This document shows positions 44,390 through 56,176 of a stretch of 64,000 nt of DNA, one piece after another. The position numbers and the translations under genes were made by a program. Every line of letters starts with the position of its first letter. Position 1 is the first letter of the stretch. Origin of the DNA: Apostichopus japonicus. Taxonomy: Eukaryota > Echinodermata > Holothuroidea > Aspidochirotida > Stichopodidae. The notes beneath the pieces are model-generated. The model was not told the DNA's origin. It did not search any database and worked only from the letters and a program-made list of their open reading frames with translations. The DNA lies in assembly GCF_037975245.1 (NCBI RefSeq), contig NC_092572.1:5226001-5290000 (forward strand). Reading direction: 5' to 3'.

Positions 44390-44811
44390 AAGTAAACTAT
44401 TCTGAGTTTACCTATTCTTCTTTCTTCAGCTCATCTACGTGGTTGCTATAAGATGATATTTTTGTTAGTTACCTCTGTCAATAAAACCAGTTCTATGTTT
44501 GGGTTAAAATCTTCTTTAATTAATGAAACAATGCAATAGGTAGGCATTCTTTTTAACGACTTTAAAAATGAAAATGTTGGGTGACAATGTGTATGCCTTC
44601 TAAATTGATTGTATTTTTTCTGTTGAATTAGGTCAATTCGTCAGAGTCTAATTACCGACATATGACTCCAGAAGCATGCATCATATGAAATAATCAACGC
44701 ATGAGAGGGACCTACAGTTATTTGATGTAAATATTTATGACATAATTAAACTGAATACTGCAATAAAAGGAGGATGGCACAGGAGCTCGACACGAACTCT
44801 AATAAATACAT
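44390..44811. other. No gene seen
   Basis: AT-rich spacer between the Penelope-like element and the next tandem array. Confidence 0.4.
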
Positions 44812-45200
44812 TGATAGAGTGAGGGTTCACATCTGTGTGATTATGTTCAACAGTGACCGCGGTTGACATAGTATGTCACCCGTATAGAGTGAGGGTTCAC
44901 ATGCATCTGAATAAATATATACAGCGGTGAACGCGGTTGACATGGTGTGTCACCTGTAGAGAGTGAGGATACACATCTATATGAATATATACTACAGTGA
45001 ACGCGGTTGACTTAGTATGTCAGTGGTTCATATGGATAATGTAGAGTGAATGGCTCACCTTTATAGAGTAAGCGCTTCACATATGTAATATAAACAGCAG
45101 TGAATACGGTTGACATAGTATATCACCTGTATAGAGTGAGGGTTCACATCTATATGGATGTATTCAGCAGTGAACACGGTTGCCATAGTCTGTGAATGGA
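44812..45200 (+). repeat. Irregular ~74-bp tandem repeat, about five copies
   Basis: TAGAGTGAGGGTTCACAT and gaacgcggttgacatagtat recur with spacing of 70-100 bp. Beyond 45200 only scattered ttcacatg words remain. Confidence 0.8.
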
Positions 45201-45329
45201 TAACATTGACATTTTGAATAATTCACATGGATATAGTCAAGTGTTCACATGTGCATAATGAATGATTGTGGATAAAGCAGATTGTTCACGTGAGATGAGT
45301 AAATGTGTCACATGGCTAGAGAGAATTGT

Positions 45330-48272
45330 TCACGTGAGGATGGTTCTCCAAAAGTCCCCCGGAGGGTCTTTGTAAAGAGCTAGGAATAAAAGTCACGGTT
45401 TTCTTTCGACATAGGTTTTACAAAATCTGAGGTATTTTATATCTGAAAAAGAAACTGGAAGTTTGTACAAGTACTATCTGAATTGTATTTAAAAGAATGC
45501 CATTTATAATGTACCGCCACTGATCTAGGGTCGAATAACTCAGCTAAAGCTCCATTATGCATTCCATGCTATACCAAACTAACCAATCCCTCACTCTCGT
45601 TGTTTGGTTCTATTACTAAAAAAAAGAAGAAAAAAAAAAAGACCCATTCGCTGAAATCGAGCGAATTTAAACCAAAATATGGAAAGCTTGCATGCGATTG
45701 ATGTTTTCATCTCAACCTAAAGAATAACAAAGAACGGGACACCTTTTGCTTTGATATGAATTCTCCATTCGTTCGATCTCGCGAATCGGTCAAAATTTTG
45801 GTAGTAAAGTACATCATTGTGTGCCTATTAATACACGTTAGTAATGAAAACAACCAAACAAACCAAAAACATTGTTTAGACCCGGCCTCGAGATCGACCT
45901 GCCTAATGTGGTTTAGTATAGAGCATGATGAACATGTAACTCGAGGGTAGTGGATCGAATTCCCTTCTATTCAATCTATTCTACCCTCTTCCAAACTTCG
46001 TTAATAGTTTCTCAGCAATGTTCTGTTTAAATTAGCTTTGTACTTTAAATTACAAACAGTTAACATGTATAATAAGTCTTCGCCAATCTTTGCTCTTGTG
46101 AATACGATTTCTAGTATGATGGATATGTGTGTGGAACAGTCGTCTTCAAAATAAACATTAGGTTTTCTTTTTAAATGATTTTTTTTATCCACCCTCTTTC
46201 GGTCCTCCATCAAAATCATCAACACATCCAAAAAGTTCAAACGATCGTATATACTCTTGCAAATTTCATTTTCGAATTTGAAATATGAAACACAAATTCA
46301 ATTATTAAAATAATTACTTTGTTTTATGCTCTCTGCTGATACCATTTGCCATCAAATTTGCATAATTCTATCAATTTCAGAGGGAGTTTTCTTATCTTCT
46401 AAGAATTTTGTCCACCCATCGGAAGGCCCTTCGAACACGTTCTCAAAATGAGAATACTCAGAGCCCTGAGAAAAGACTGCCTCAAACTGATTTGATCTGT
46501 CAAAGTGTTACAAAATATTTACAAATGCTGTTGATGATGAAAGCGATATTTTCCTAGTTGAAATTGTGTGCGTTGTATGGTACAGCGATCGAGACTTCTT
46601 TTACTACGAAGTGTCTTCAGTCGAGTGAAGTTTATACTTTTGATGTACTTTTCTACACAGCTTCTACTGAAGATGTTGTTGATTCACTAAATATTAGCAT
46701 AAAGTGCTGAATAAACCTATTGCAGCAATGCTGGGTGTCATTGATACGTTTATGTGAACAATACACCTTGTCAAATAGAAAAGCTGCAGCAGCTGCAGCA
46801 GCCTATGCAGCAAGGCTGAATCGATATCAAAGAACAGAAGATAATCTAACGATCAGTGCCAATCGTGTGAAACTGCAGAACGTCCTATGCGACCTGGCTG
46901 CATTATGCTGTAGTGCCTCTCAGCGTTCTATACCTTTCCACACGCTGCGTAAATATTGAACGGATAACATCTATAAAGAAGCATAACGTAATGCATTTGT
47001 TCTCGATTAGTGTGGGTGGGGTGGGTGGAGGGCGGCATGAAGCGTTTTCATGAACTGAAGAAATATGAGAAACGTCAAGATATATATAGGGATGGTATTG
47101 TAATTTTGTATTGCTTATGAAAATTTCTGTAAATATATGTAAATTCAGTACCTTCTTTAATAATCGTAGAACCCGTCTGCAATTTAAATATAAGGAGATT
47201 ATATTATAGGGGACAGAGAGGGTTATTATCTACAATAATTTGAGAATTATGAGGCCCATGGGAATTGGACTTGCCGTGGATAGTTTACTCAGACTCACTT
47301 TTTATGCTTAAAAAACTGTGTTGATTTTGGATAATTTGAACTCTTCGATGATTATAGACTATAGTCAATGATGAAATATTTTTAACAATGCAGTACTCTA
47401 TATATAATTGTTAAAAATATTCTAATCAATAATTAAGAGAAGCTCAAGTTTTGAATTTGTCTAATTTGCTTTTGGTATATAAAATTAACATTACCGTGAA
47501 AAGAAAACGAGTGTTGGATCGAAGACGTTTCAGAACTTTTCGCCAATTAACTTTCATTTGTAAAAAAAAACAAAACAATATCTAATATCATATTGGATAA
47601 TACTACATTGGGAGGTTTTGTTAAAACTTACCAGAAATTCACGTCGAAACGCTAAATGTTGGTGTAATAGATTGCTTGAATAAACCGAACACATTATGAT
47701 CGACGCGGGCCTTTCTCCTTGGTCCACCCACCCCTGCTAGTATCATCGTCATATATTTTTACATGCCCACAGAAACTCTCTAACCTTCGAAATAATGTTT
47801 CGTCCAAGTTGCATCAAAATGTGCAGTCAGGTGAAGCATCATTATTATGAGAAGGTGAACAATTGTTCACGTTTATGAGGAAATGAATATATTATTTGTT
47901 GCTATTGTTTTCTTTTACTGTCCTTGAAAAGGCTAACAAAATGTTATGTTATTCATTTCTTTACTTTAAGCGAGATTTATTATTTCTCGGTTTGGTCATG
48001 ATGTATTTGTTTTAAAAATAAGTGGTTTTGAGTAAAATTTAAAACTGCCGTCTCTCCAATTACAACATCAAGAACATTAAAAGCTTGAATTGTTCACGTG
48101 ATATATGTATTCTTGCGTCTTCCTTTCGTTGCTTAATGTAAACCCTTCCCATAGTTCCTACAAATGTCGCAATGACGCAAGAACCCACCAACTAATGTGG
48201 TTTATACAGCCCTGTATTGCATGTATAAGGTACACACGCACTCTCAAGGAAGGACTGGCACGTTAGTTTCAT
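45330..48272. other. No gene seen
   Basis: Mostly AT-rich. A short GCA-repeat (46783-46808) gives a poly-Ala frame of no significance. A weak tRNA-like stretch (gtggtttagtatagagc ... ggatcgaattccc) lies at about 45908-45966. Confidence 0.4.
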
Positions 48273-48335
48273 TTTAAGGTAGAATACGCTTATTAATAGC
48301 CCCATTGTATTACACACTAAATCATAAAAGATCAT
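48273..48335. repeat. Fragment of the dispersed repeat
   Basis: The start aaggtagaatacgcttatta followed by atagccccattg matches the first 60 bp of the repeats at 8437 and 48523. Confidence 0.6.
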
Positions 48336-48522
48336 AAATCACACCAAAAAAAAACGTGTACTGCCAGAGGGGAAATGACTGTCTCAGACGTTCGTTCACC
48401 TCGAGATCCAACTGTTAAATGACGTAATCAAACTGTTACTCCGTGAAATCACTCCGTTAGTGTGATAAGTGGAATCGCTATCCGAGCTTCAACCCTCTAG
48501 TCTCGTTTAATATTAGAATCTA

Positions 48523-48975
48523 AGGTAGCATACGCCTATTAATAGCCCCATTGACTTACACACTAAATCACGAAAGTAATGTGGTAAGTCTACATAGAAG
48601 TTCTCACTAACTAAACGCTACCCATCACTGGATAGTTCGCCATTCTTGGCACTATCAATTTTCCGTATCATGATCGTGCAGATTATTTGCTATGAGAGCC
48701 TGAGGATTTCGTCAATTGTAAACAAACCTTTTTACTAAGTTATAAACAATTTTCGAACGCTGCCCCTGGGAGGCCTAAAGTGGTCTAAACTTGCCTCAAT
48801 CGACCCGATTTTAGCACCACGCGTACTTCCTTTCATGCTCGTCAACATTCAAGCCACAGACAACAACAAAAAACAGATGCTGATTTGATAACATAGCAAG
48901 AAAGATGTTCTCCTGTCGCTATTTTGCACTTTTATTCAGATAGGAATACACTCAGTCTGATTGATGTAGACTATC
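48523..48975. repeat. Dispersed repeat, copy 2
   Basis: Similar to 8437-8885 throughout (aaggtagcatacgcctatta, acgctacccatcac, atcaattttccgta, atgagagcctga), in the same orientation, with a 25-bp insertion (gggaggcctaaagtgg...) absent from copy 1. Confidence 0.7.
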
Positions 48976-49758
48976 ATAGGAGTACGCGACCTTAAGCAAC
49001 TTTGATTTATCGTAGCGTAGCTCGAGATGCAACTGTGCAATGACGCAAACAAACTGTTACTATATGTAATCACTCCGTTCGTTTGATGTAAATATATAGG
49101 TAGAATAATTATCAAACTTCAATCCTAATGTCTCCTTTAAGTTTAGATTATTTGCTATTAGCGGTGTCATCTATAGCCAGATCCAGCCAATCCGCGGACA
49201 GTTATATCACCATGGAGACCATGCAGACCACATAGGCCCCGTTCTGATTTATTCCGTTTTCCTTAACTTCACCAAATTACATTATGCAAATGAGAATACA
49301 TTATCCTTCATTGCATCTCAATCCCATCCTGGTCCCCTAATTGACCCCGGGCCCGGAGCTTGCCCTTCCAAATTGTAGAGGAATCAACGAAATGAGAGAG
49401 AGGGGGGGGGGGGGAGATGGATGCCTCTAAGATAATCGGATTTGGGATTAGTGAGTCACGACTCTCAGATCGTTCAGTAGGTGAAGTTTAATAACAAAGG
49501 TCATTCAACCTGATGCATGAGCTTAGGAGTATTACGTGATTTTGTGTTACTGCGGCAGTGGTGATGTATTATTAAGTAGCAATGAGATCGAAAGGAACTC
49601 CAGACAAAAATACTCGCACCTTCACCTTTATTATTCAGCACTATTAGACATGTACCACACAATAAGAATAATAGTAAGGTGATAAGTCGCAGAGTAAAAA
49701 CAGGATTTGTAACTCTTGTAAGAATGAGTCTATGTGCATGTCTGTGTACCCGCATGCT
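48976..49758. other. No gene seen
   Basis: Intergenic; a G-rich run lies at about 49401-49415. Confidence 0.4.
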
Positions 49759-49775
49759 TGTGTAAAAGTAAAGTT

Positions 49776-49815
49776 GGCCTGACGTTTCGATCCTAGCAGG
49801 ATCTTCTTCAAAGGC
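49776..49815 (-). ncRNA. Hammerhead-ribozyme-like motif 5
   Basis: Reverse strand: agccttTGAAGA, stem II GATCC-TGCTA-GGATC, GAAACGTC, AGGCC. Best preserved together with motif 1; core position 3 is T. Confidence 0.5.
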
Positions 49816-50090
49816 TATGTGACAAGTAACACTAACAGTAACAGAAGAAGAGATGTAACAGATGGAGAGAAGAAAGAAAGAGTAGAGGGACAAACAGAGG
49901 ATAAATCCTCTCTTTGTCCCTCGACTGTTTATCTCGTACCTCTCCTCTTTCACTGCTTGTTTGTTTCTTTCTTCTCTCCATCCCTTGTCTACTAATCCCC
50001 TTACATCTATCTCTTTGTGTTTAACATGCTTATTAACCTGTTTGTATTCTATGAGTGTGTTGTCCCTTCTGTTACTATTACTTGTCATTT

Positions 50091-50131
50091 AGCCTTTGAA
50101 GAAGATCCTGCTAGGATCTAAACGTCAGGCC
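50091..50131 (+). ncRNA. Hammerhead-ribozyme-like motif 6
   Basis: Same layout, but GAAA has become TAAA (G12 changed), which should abolish cleavage. Confidence 0.45.
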
Positions 50132-50288
50132 AACCTACTTTTACACATTCTCTTACACAGGCTCTCTAGTGGATAAGCAGTTTGCTAACAGCTTTATTTT
50201 ATTTTTGATTTAACCACATGCGTGTATCTTAACTCTTTCAAGTAAGCAGTCCCATTATATAACACATTACATAAATAGCGATTACATT

Positions 50289-50680
50289 TAGCAGGTTGAT
50301 TAAACTCTCTATTGCTTAACGTCTTGCAGAGGTTCAGAAACGAACTTGGTTACCTGGAATGTATGTATGTATTTTAGATCCTCCTGCAAGCAGGAACTCG
50401 CGAAGAAGCCTCATTGGCTTATCAAAGCCGCAAGCTGACCGAAGCCAGTCTCTTACATTCATATTAAAGTCCTTGATTATAAATTGTCAATTGTCAACAA
50501 CTCTGTAACTAGACGACAAACATTAATCTTGGAGTGACTCGAACTCGGGACCTTATGATTGAAAGGCACCGGCGTTAACCACTGAGCTAACACTACTTTA
50601 GCAGGGTCATTGAACTCTGTATTGCTCAACGTCTCGCAGAGGTTCAGCAAAAGAACGTGGTTACCTGGAATGCGTACTGG
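50289..50680. repeat. 75-bp direct repeat flanking a SINE
   Basis: ttagcaggttgattaaactc ... ggttacctggaatg (50289-50362) recurs as ttagcagggtcattgaactc ... ggttacctggaatg (50597-50676), with roughly one difference in six or seven bases. The SINE fills the gap exactly. This is too long and diverged for a target duplication. Confidence 0.7.
50361..50595 (-). repeat. tRNA-derived SINE, copy 3
   Basis: Full-length by comparison with copy 1, including A box (reverse complement of aaccactgagctaacac) and B box (cgagttcgagtcactcc), with a GTAT tail at 50361-50370. Confidence 0.85.
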
Positions 50681-50905
50681 ATGTCTTTATCAAGGGATTC
50701 GATACAACACGTCCTTGTCTCATTTGGTTATTCATAAGGATTTTAATTGAATTCTAAAAAAGAGGATAGTTTTAATTCCTGATATGAGCCAGAGGTGTAC
50801 AAACTCGACAACGGAAAATGACAGGAAGTAATTAAGAAAGCTTATAAGACCCAAAATTGATGGATAGAGTTACATTAACACCATGAACTTAATAATACAA
50901 CGCAT
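50681..50905. other. No gene seen
   Basis: Short intergenic spacer. Confidence 0.3.
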
Positions 50906-51045
50906 TATGATGGTAAGGTATGGTACTGTACTTTCTGGTATATGGTACTGTACACTGTATGGTATGATATGGTATATTGGTATGGTATGGCATGGTAGAT
51001 TGTTGTGGTATGATATATTGGCATGGCATGGCATGGTAAAGCATA
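50906..51045 (+). repeat. GGTAT-type pentanucleotide repeat
   Basis: Loose repeats of ggtat, ggtatgat and ggcat; the open frames through it are artefacts. Confidence 0.75.
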
Positions 51046-51834
51046 TAGCAACCACCAGTAAGGCATTCAATATAGAATATTTCATATTGACTTTTATTGC
51101 TAAATTTATCAGTTATGATAGAAAACTATAATTGAAACTGGTATGGGAGTTCGTTTTTAAATCCTTCCACAGTCTTGAAGATAAGATATGTATTATTTCA
51201 CACTTTCATTTGTGGAAAACGTATCTTCATCATCAGTTATGTTTTGTATTAAAATGAATCTAGGGGTTTAGGAATTGAGGCTGTGGAACGGAATCGTTTG
51301 GGCTATTTGAATACTCTTAAAACGGTACATGATAGACTTATATAATAAACTTATGATACGAATTTTCCCACGAAGACAACTTACGATGGTAGTTCACAGG
51401 AATACTTAGTTTGTTTCATCCTCACTGGTTTCTAATTCATACCACACTGGCAAATAAGTTCAACCCTCATTGAAATCTAATCCATGCTACATCTGCAAAA
51501 TAGTTCCACCCTCACTGGAATATTATTCATAATCACTTTAATATCAATCTTCTAAACAAGTATGATTCCTGCGAAGGACCAATTTTCAACCCGACCCTTT
51601 TCCTTTCAAAGAGGGAAGGAAAGGCATCGTACAAAGAAAACCCAGTTTGAACTTTTAACAATGTGACGAGGAAGTTAGTTGTAGTACATCATTCTATCTG
51701 GATCCAACGTTTGATGTTCATGAATTTTCTTTGGGGCTTTACTCCCTTCCCCAACCCTCCTTAGTCGAAAGTTTCATTCCACCCATCCGCTCCTATTTCT
51801 CATCACACGTAAAGGTCTATTTTATCTCACCATA
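51046..51834. other. 3' flank of the TRIM gene
   Basis: Contains the presumed 3' UTR of the minus-strand TRIM gene. No strong AATAAA was identified close to the stop on that strand. Confidence 0.35.
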
Positions 51835-53739
51835 TCACACATGATAGGTGACAATGCAATTTTCCTCCGCGTCTACTACAGTCGCTACATTTCCGTGAAC
51901 TCTTATACCACGTGGCTTGCGTAATTCCCATCCTCCGGCCCTCAAGAATTGTCCGTCGTCGTTAAATTCCATCAATGCGCCGATAGAGCTGGATGAAGAT
52001 CCTTTCTTTGTGACAGACACTAAAATAGTGTTATTTCTACCGACGCAAACGCCATGGCAGTGAACCGGTTCACCGTCAAGAATCGTTTGTATTTCATGTA
52101 ACGGTTGAGGATACCCTAACTTTCTGATGTCGAAAACAAAGACTCGGCTCTGGAGTTCATCTGCCACGTAAAGACGTGATCGTCTATCTGTTGCAAGTCC
52201 ACTCGGTGTGAGAAGCTTACTAGAGCCAAATTGCTTTAAGCATTGTCCAGAATTGGAGTCAAAAGCTTTGATGACACCCTTGATGTCCGACACATACAAT
52301 ACGTGATTCGTTAAACTTTGTGTGATGTAACGTGGACTCGTCAATGGAGATGCCTCACCAATAAGTCCAATGCTTTGAGTTCTCTGTATATCGTACATTT
52401 CAATGTGCGTTTCCTTGTGGTTGCAGGAGAATAACAGACGTTTATCAACTGTAGTTATTCCTGATGTACCAAGAAGAAATTCACTTTTGGACGGTTTGAG
52501 ATTGATAACTCTGAGGTGGCCTAGATCATTAGTTGGAATGGTTACTAAGTTGATCGCACCGGTCATATTGGATACTATAAACTGCTGTCCCGTTTGGAAA
52601 GGTTCCACGTCAAAAGGATGCGCGAAATCTGACGGAAGGACAGTTCTCGTCTTGGTACGAATCAGAAAATCTGTTGGTATTGGTAGTCCATCATTTTTGG
52701 ACGAGTCCAGTGATGTAGTGGACCCGCAACTAGTATCATGAGTGGAATGCCTATCCGTGGATTCACCTCCCCCACTTGCCTCTTGCCGAGTTTGGCCTGT
52801 TTCAGCTTGACGTGTTTCATTCGCCTCTAACTCAACTATCTCCCTTTCGGTTAACATTTTACCAACTCCCTCTGAAAGAAGATTGAGAATATGTTTACTT
52901 GGATGAAACTTTCTGGCAGTAGGCTCAGGTGGTGGTGTGTGTCGTTTGACTGGAATAAGAGGATTATGCAGGCTGTTTAGAGCATCAAGATCGGAAATTG
53001 TGACGCAACGACCACCCGATGAAAGTAGTTTACGTAGATGCTCTTCATTTCTTGCTATGTCTTTGGACTGTTCCAAGCATTCCGAGATATTATGAAAATA
53101 ATCATCCTCTTTTTGGAGGTCATGATTTAATTGTTTTTCAATATCTCTGATTAATGTTTCAGAATCTATATTTAATTGTTCATATAAGCTTTCCATGATG
53201 CTATTTATTTCTTTAGTGGCCACAGCTGCTTGCTCCTCGAGGCACTCCCTTCTCTTTGTAGACTCTTGGTAATCGAAATCACTGACAGTCAGTGTCTTTT
53301 TGGCCTTCTTGAATTTTTCCACGATCTGATTACCAACAACCTTCCAAGCGGAACCAATGTCACGATTTCTATGATACTTATGAACATGGTCACCACAATC
53401 TTCACATATTGCGATGAGACAATCACAACAGAACCTTTTTAATTGTTCATCGGGGTGATGCTGGCAATACATTTCTTCTTTTTTTGCCTCTTTGCTCTTC
53501 TGTAATGATCTGCAAATTTCCCTCATTTTGTAGTTCACCTGTAAACCTTCGACACCCTCCTGAGGGAGATCTATCGGTTCTCGGCATTCTGGACAATCTG
53601 GGTCTATACCATTCTTTGAATTAACGTACTCCCGAAGACATCCTTTACAGAACCAATGTTGGCAGACAAGAACTACGGGATCGTTTAAGATATCACAGTG
53701 GATTGGGCACATGAACTGATCTTCGTCCTCACTCGCCAT
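51835..53739 (-). CDS. TRIM-type RING/B-box/propeller E3 ubiquitin ligase, intronless
   Basis: 634 residues from ATG 53739 (G at -3 and G at +4) to TGA at 51835-51837; an upstream in-frame TTG (53793) is not taken as start. Order of domains: RING (11-52; C11, H14 or C15, C26, H28, C31, C34, C49, C52), B-box type 2 (C92, H95, C104, C107, C112, C115, H120, H123, all present), helical coiled-coil region (about 130-275), a Ser/Thr/Gly-rich linker (about 320-375), and a C-terminal NHL-like beta-propeller (about 375-634; repeats such as SGLATDRRSRLYVADE and HGVCVGRNNTILVSV). TRIM proteins transfer ubiquitin from an E2 to substrates held by the C-terminal domain; several act in innate immunity or translational control. 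It resembles the TRIM2/3/56/71-like group in architecture but I cannot assign an orthologue. It is a single open exon. Confidence 0.93.
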   Translation of the reverse strand: MASEDEDQFMCPIHCDILNDPVVLVCQHWFCKGCLREYVNSKNGIDPDCPECREPIDLPQEGVEGLQVNYKMREICRSLQKSKEAKKEEMYCQHHPDEQLKRFCCDCLIAICEDCGDHVHKYHRNRDIGSAWKVVGNQIVEKFKKAKKTLTVSDFDYQESTKRRECLEEQAAVATKEINSIMESLYEQLNIDSETLIRDIEKQLNHDLQKEDDYFHNISECLEQSKDIARNEEHLRKLLSSGGRCVTISDLDALNSLHNPLIPVKRHTPPPEPTARKFHPSKHILNLLSEGVGKMLTEREIVELEANETRQAETGQTRQEASGGGESTDRHSTHDTSCGSTTSLDSSKNDGLPIPTDFLIRTKTRTVLPSDFAHPFDVEPFQTGQQFIVSNMTGAINLVTIPTNDLGHLRVINLKPSKSEFLLGTSGITTVDKRLLFSCNHKETHIEMYDIQRTQSIGLIGEASPLTSPRYITQSLTNHVLYVSDIKGVIKAFDSNSGQCLKQFGSSKLLTPSGLATDRRSRLYVADELQSRVFVFDIRKLGYPQPLHEIQTILDGEPVHCHGVCVGRNNTILVSVTKKGSSSSSIGALMEFNDDGQFLRAGGWELRKPRGIRVHGNVATVVDAEENCIVTYHV

Positions 53740-53829
53740 AACTGGTAAAAGGTATGAGAAAGATTTAACGAATAAAGATATTAGTGATGGCAATCAATTT
53801 GGATAACTACAATAGAGGTATGAAAACTT

Positions 53830-54062
53830 TGACTGAAGAGCAAAAATCGTATCTCGTCAATTCGAGATACCATAATTTGTCAATTCAACATTTTGCAGAA
53901 AATTGTTCAATTGCTCAGTTGGAATGAAGTGAACAATTGAACATTTTGCAGACAAATGTTGAGTTGAGGAGATACGATAAGTTGTCAATTAAAAACATTT
54001 TGCAGAAAATTGTTCAATTGCTCAGTTAAAGCAACTGAGCAATCCAACTTTTTCTTCTCTGA
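53830..54062. repeat. Foldback repeats upstream of the TRIM gene
   Basis: cattttgcagaaaattgttc followed by aattgctcagtt occurs twice (about 53889 and 53996). Inverted pieces (gaacaattgaacattttgca; agatacgataagttgtcaatt against aattcgagatacc) and a local palindrome (ctcagtt..aactgag) surround it. It sits 90-320 bp upstream of the TRIM start, within its likely promoter or 5' UTR. Confidence 0.6.
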
Positions 54063-54069
54063 TTTTTGA

Positions 54070-56168
54070 TAAGATATTATCTTGCTATCTAAACAATTTA
54101 CTGAAAATTGTAAACTTTTGGGGCAAAGTGTTTCTTATGTTGATGGCACTTTTAAGATTCCGTATTATTGAGTTCATTCGTTCTTTTACTTTTTAAGTGT
54201 GGACACATAGGTACACACATACTGCTTTTGTGTTTCGTATTTTATCAGAGCTCGGAATCCTACAGAAGAGCTTATCGTGAAAACGGTATCGAAGTTATGA
54301 TCTTGAAAACCAAATCGCCGAGGCCGTTTGTTATAATTTTAGATAAAAATGCAATTCAGAATATATAGCGGCGAATATCGTCCTTGGGGTAATTTGGCGA
54401 AAATGTCCGAGCAAAAGTAGGCCAATCATCGAATCATGACGTTGCAATGGCAGGGTGGTATGTAGCGTGCCGGTTATAAACGACTATCCATCGACAAAGG
54501 AGGATTATATAGTAACTCGTTGACAGTGAACTTTGAACACCGTAATTACCTCAATATTTGAACAGTCAGTCAGTCATTCAGTGCTACATGAAATTAGATT
54601 ATGTTTCTTCAAATAGACCATACACAGCTGTACTTGTTATCTGAGGTTTGTTTTCTTTGGAAATGTAGGCCATCTTGTTTTATAGTTTTGTGTTTTATAT
54701 AGTTATACGCCATAGATCGTATACCAACCCCACTGTTTTTGGCAAGAGTCAAAGTTTACATATATAGAAATAAATGGTAGGTGACATGATGTTAGGATCA
54801 TGTACTATAATGGATATGGAAAATAAAATTATCAGATCGAATGTGCAATCTACCTGTGCGGCTGTTCTTCGATCAGTATTGGCCTTAATATGCCACACAT
54901 GAGTTTTTATATGATCATACCGTTACAAACGTCTATAAGCATTAATTTTTCATTCTCCCTCGGGTTTTTTACTTTGTTTTGCATTGCAACGCTGTTACCT
55001 CTGAGACAATCATTTTCCAGGAAAATTTTGATTTGATGATAACCGTTGGCAATTTTTAACTCAAAATTATTTGGAGGCAATACTGTTTACGTTGACAAAG
55101 GTGAATAATCACATATATTTGTTCCCGCTGCAATAAACTCAATGTATAAGTAGGTTAAATTTCTTAGGGTCACACTCAAGAACAGATGATCCTCTTATCA
55201 GATGCTCGAGGGCATCCCAAACGTGATTGACTGGTGCAAGGTACTCACTGATCTTGATTGTGTATGGTGCGTGCATGTCTCATGACACTGTACCCAATAA
55301 AGATGTTTTACAAAATGACGTTATAGGGTAATGTGAAAATAAATAACAATAACGAGTATAGGCGATGTAGTTCTCTTCATATGACAACTGTACAATGAAT
55401 TTTGATTGTATGATTGTACAAAGCTATACCTTAAGGAAGTATTTGAAAGTAAGAATCAGTATTTACCATTTGAAAGTAAGAATCAATAATGAGACGCTTC
55501 CAAAGTTTCAAATTACATAGCCAAACGAAGACCCAAAAGGAGAACATAATCAATAAAAGGCTTCCGTACTCTATGGCAGTGTCAAATTTAGAGAGGTGAA
55601 AGGTGGTCCGTGGCCCTGTGCACCACACACATTAGGGCACCCCACATTTTCAACATTAAAAACCGCCGTCTTACAAAGATGGACGATAATCGTTCACAAC
55701 AGGCACGCGGATATATCTCATACGGTTATTGGTACATTGCTTATATTATGTAATAATTATGTAATAATTTATTGCGAAAGCCTGCCCCCTTCCAGCGCAA
55801 TCACCTGTCCCCACCCCCTTCAAAAGAACAAAAGAACAAACAAACGAACGAAATTAACTCCGGTCCTGCTCAGTTTAGCTACAGCATTACGACTGCTTTG
55901 TTGGTTGTGTTTGAGATTACTAGTTATTATACCAGTACTTATTTTTAGAAGCTTTTCCCGTTGATATTTACTTTGCTTGGAACACAATAACTGTCTTATC
56001 AAGCGTGGCCGTGTGGTGCCTGGTAGTAAGTACGGACTTTGACAAGTATTCGGTAGTTACTTGTCCTAGGACAAGTTAGGTTCTCATTTGTCTGTGAGGT
56101 ATTACTGTAAACAAAACTGTTAACATATGTGTGTTATGTCAAATCACCTGATCCTATTGGAATTCACT
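54070..56168. other. No gene seen
   Basis: No exon, RNA or defined repeat recognised. Confidence 0.4.
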
Positions 56169-56176
56169 GAGGGGTG

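Larger units (their letters stand above)
49759..50215. mobile_element. Two Penelope-like termini head to head
   Basis: The left arm (49759-49910) and right arm (49911-50160) are reverse complements, the left with an internal deletion. Both begin at tgtgtaaaagta and run to a shared purine-rich stretch. The right side carries the extra tail ggctctctagtggataagca...ttttattttat. No coding sequence remains. The result is an imperfect palindrome of about 400 bp. Confidence 0.75.

Noticed and set aside
53740-53793. N-terminal 18-residue extension of the TRIM protein
   Set aside because: Its first codon is TTG, not ATG. The ATG at 53739 has a good context and places the RING at the usual distance from the start.
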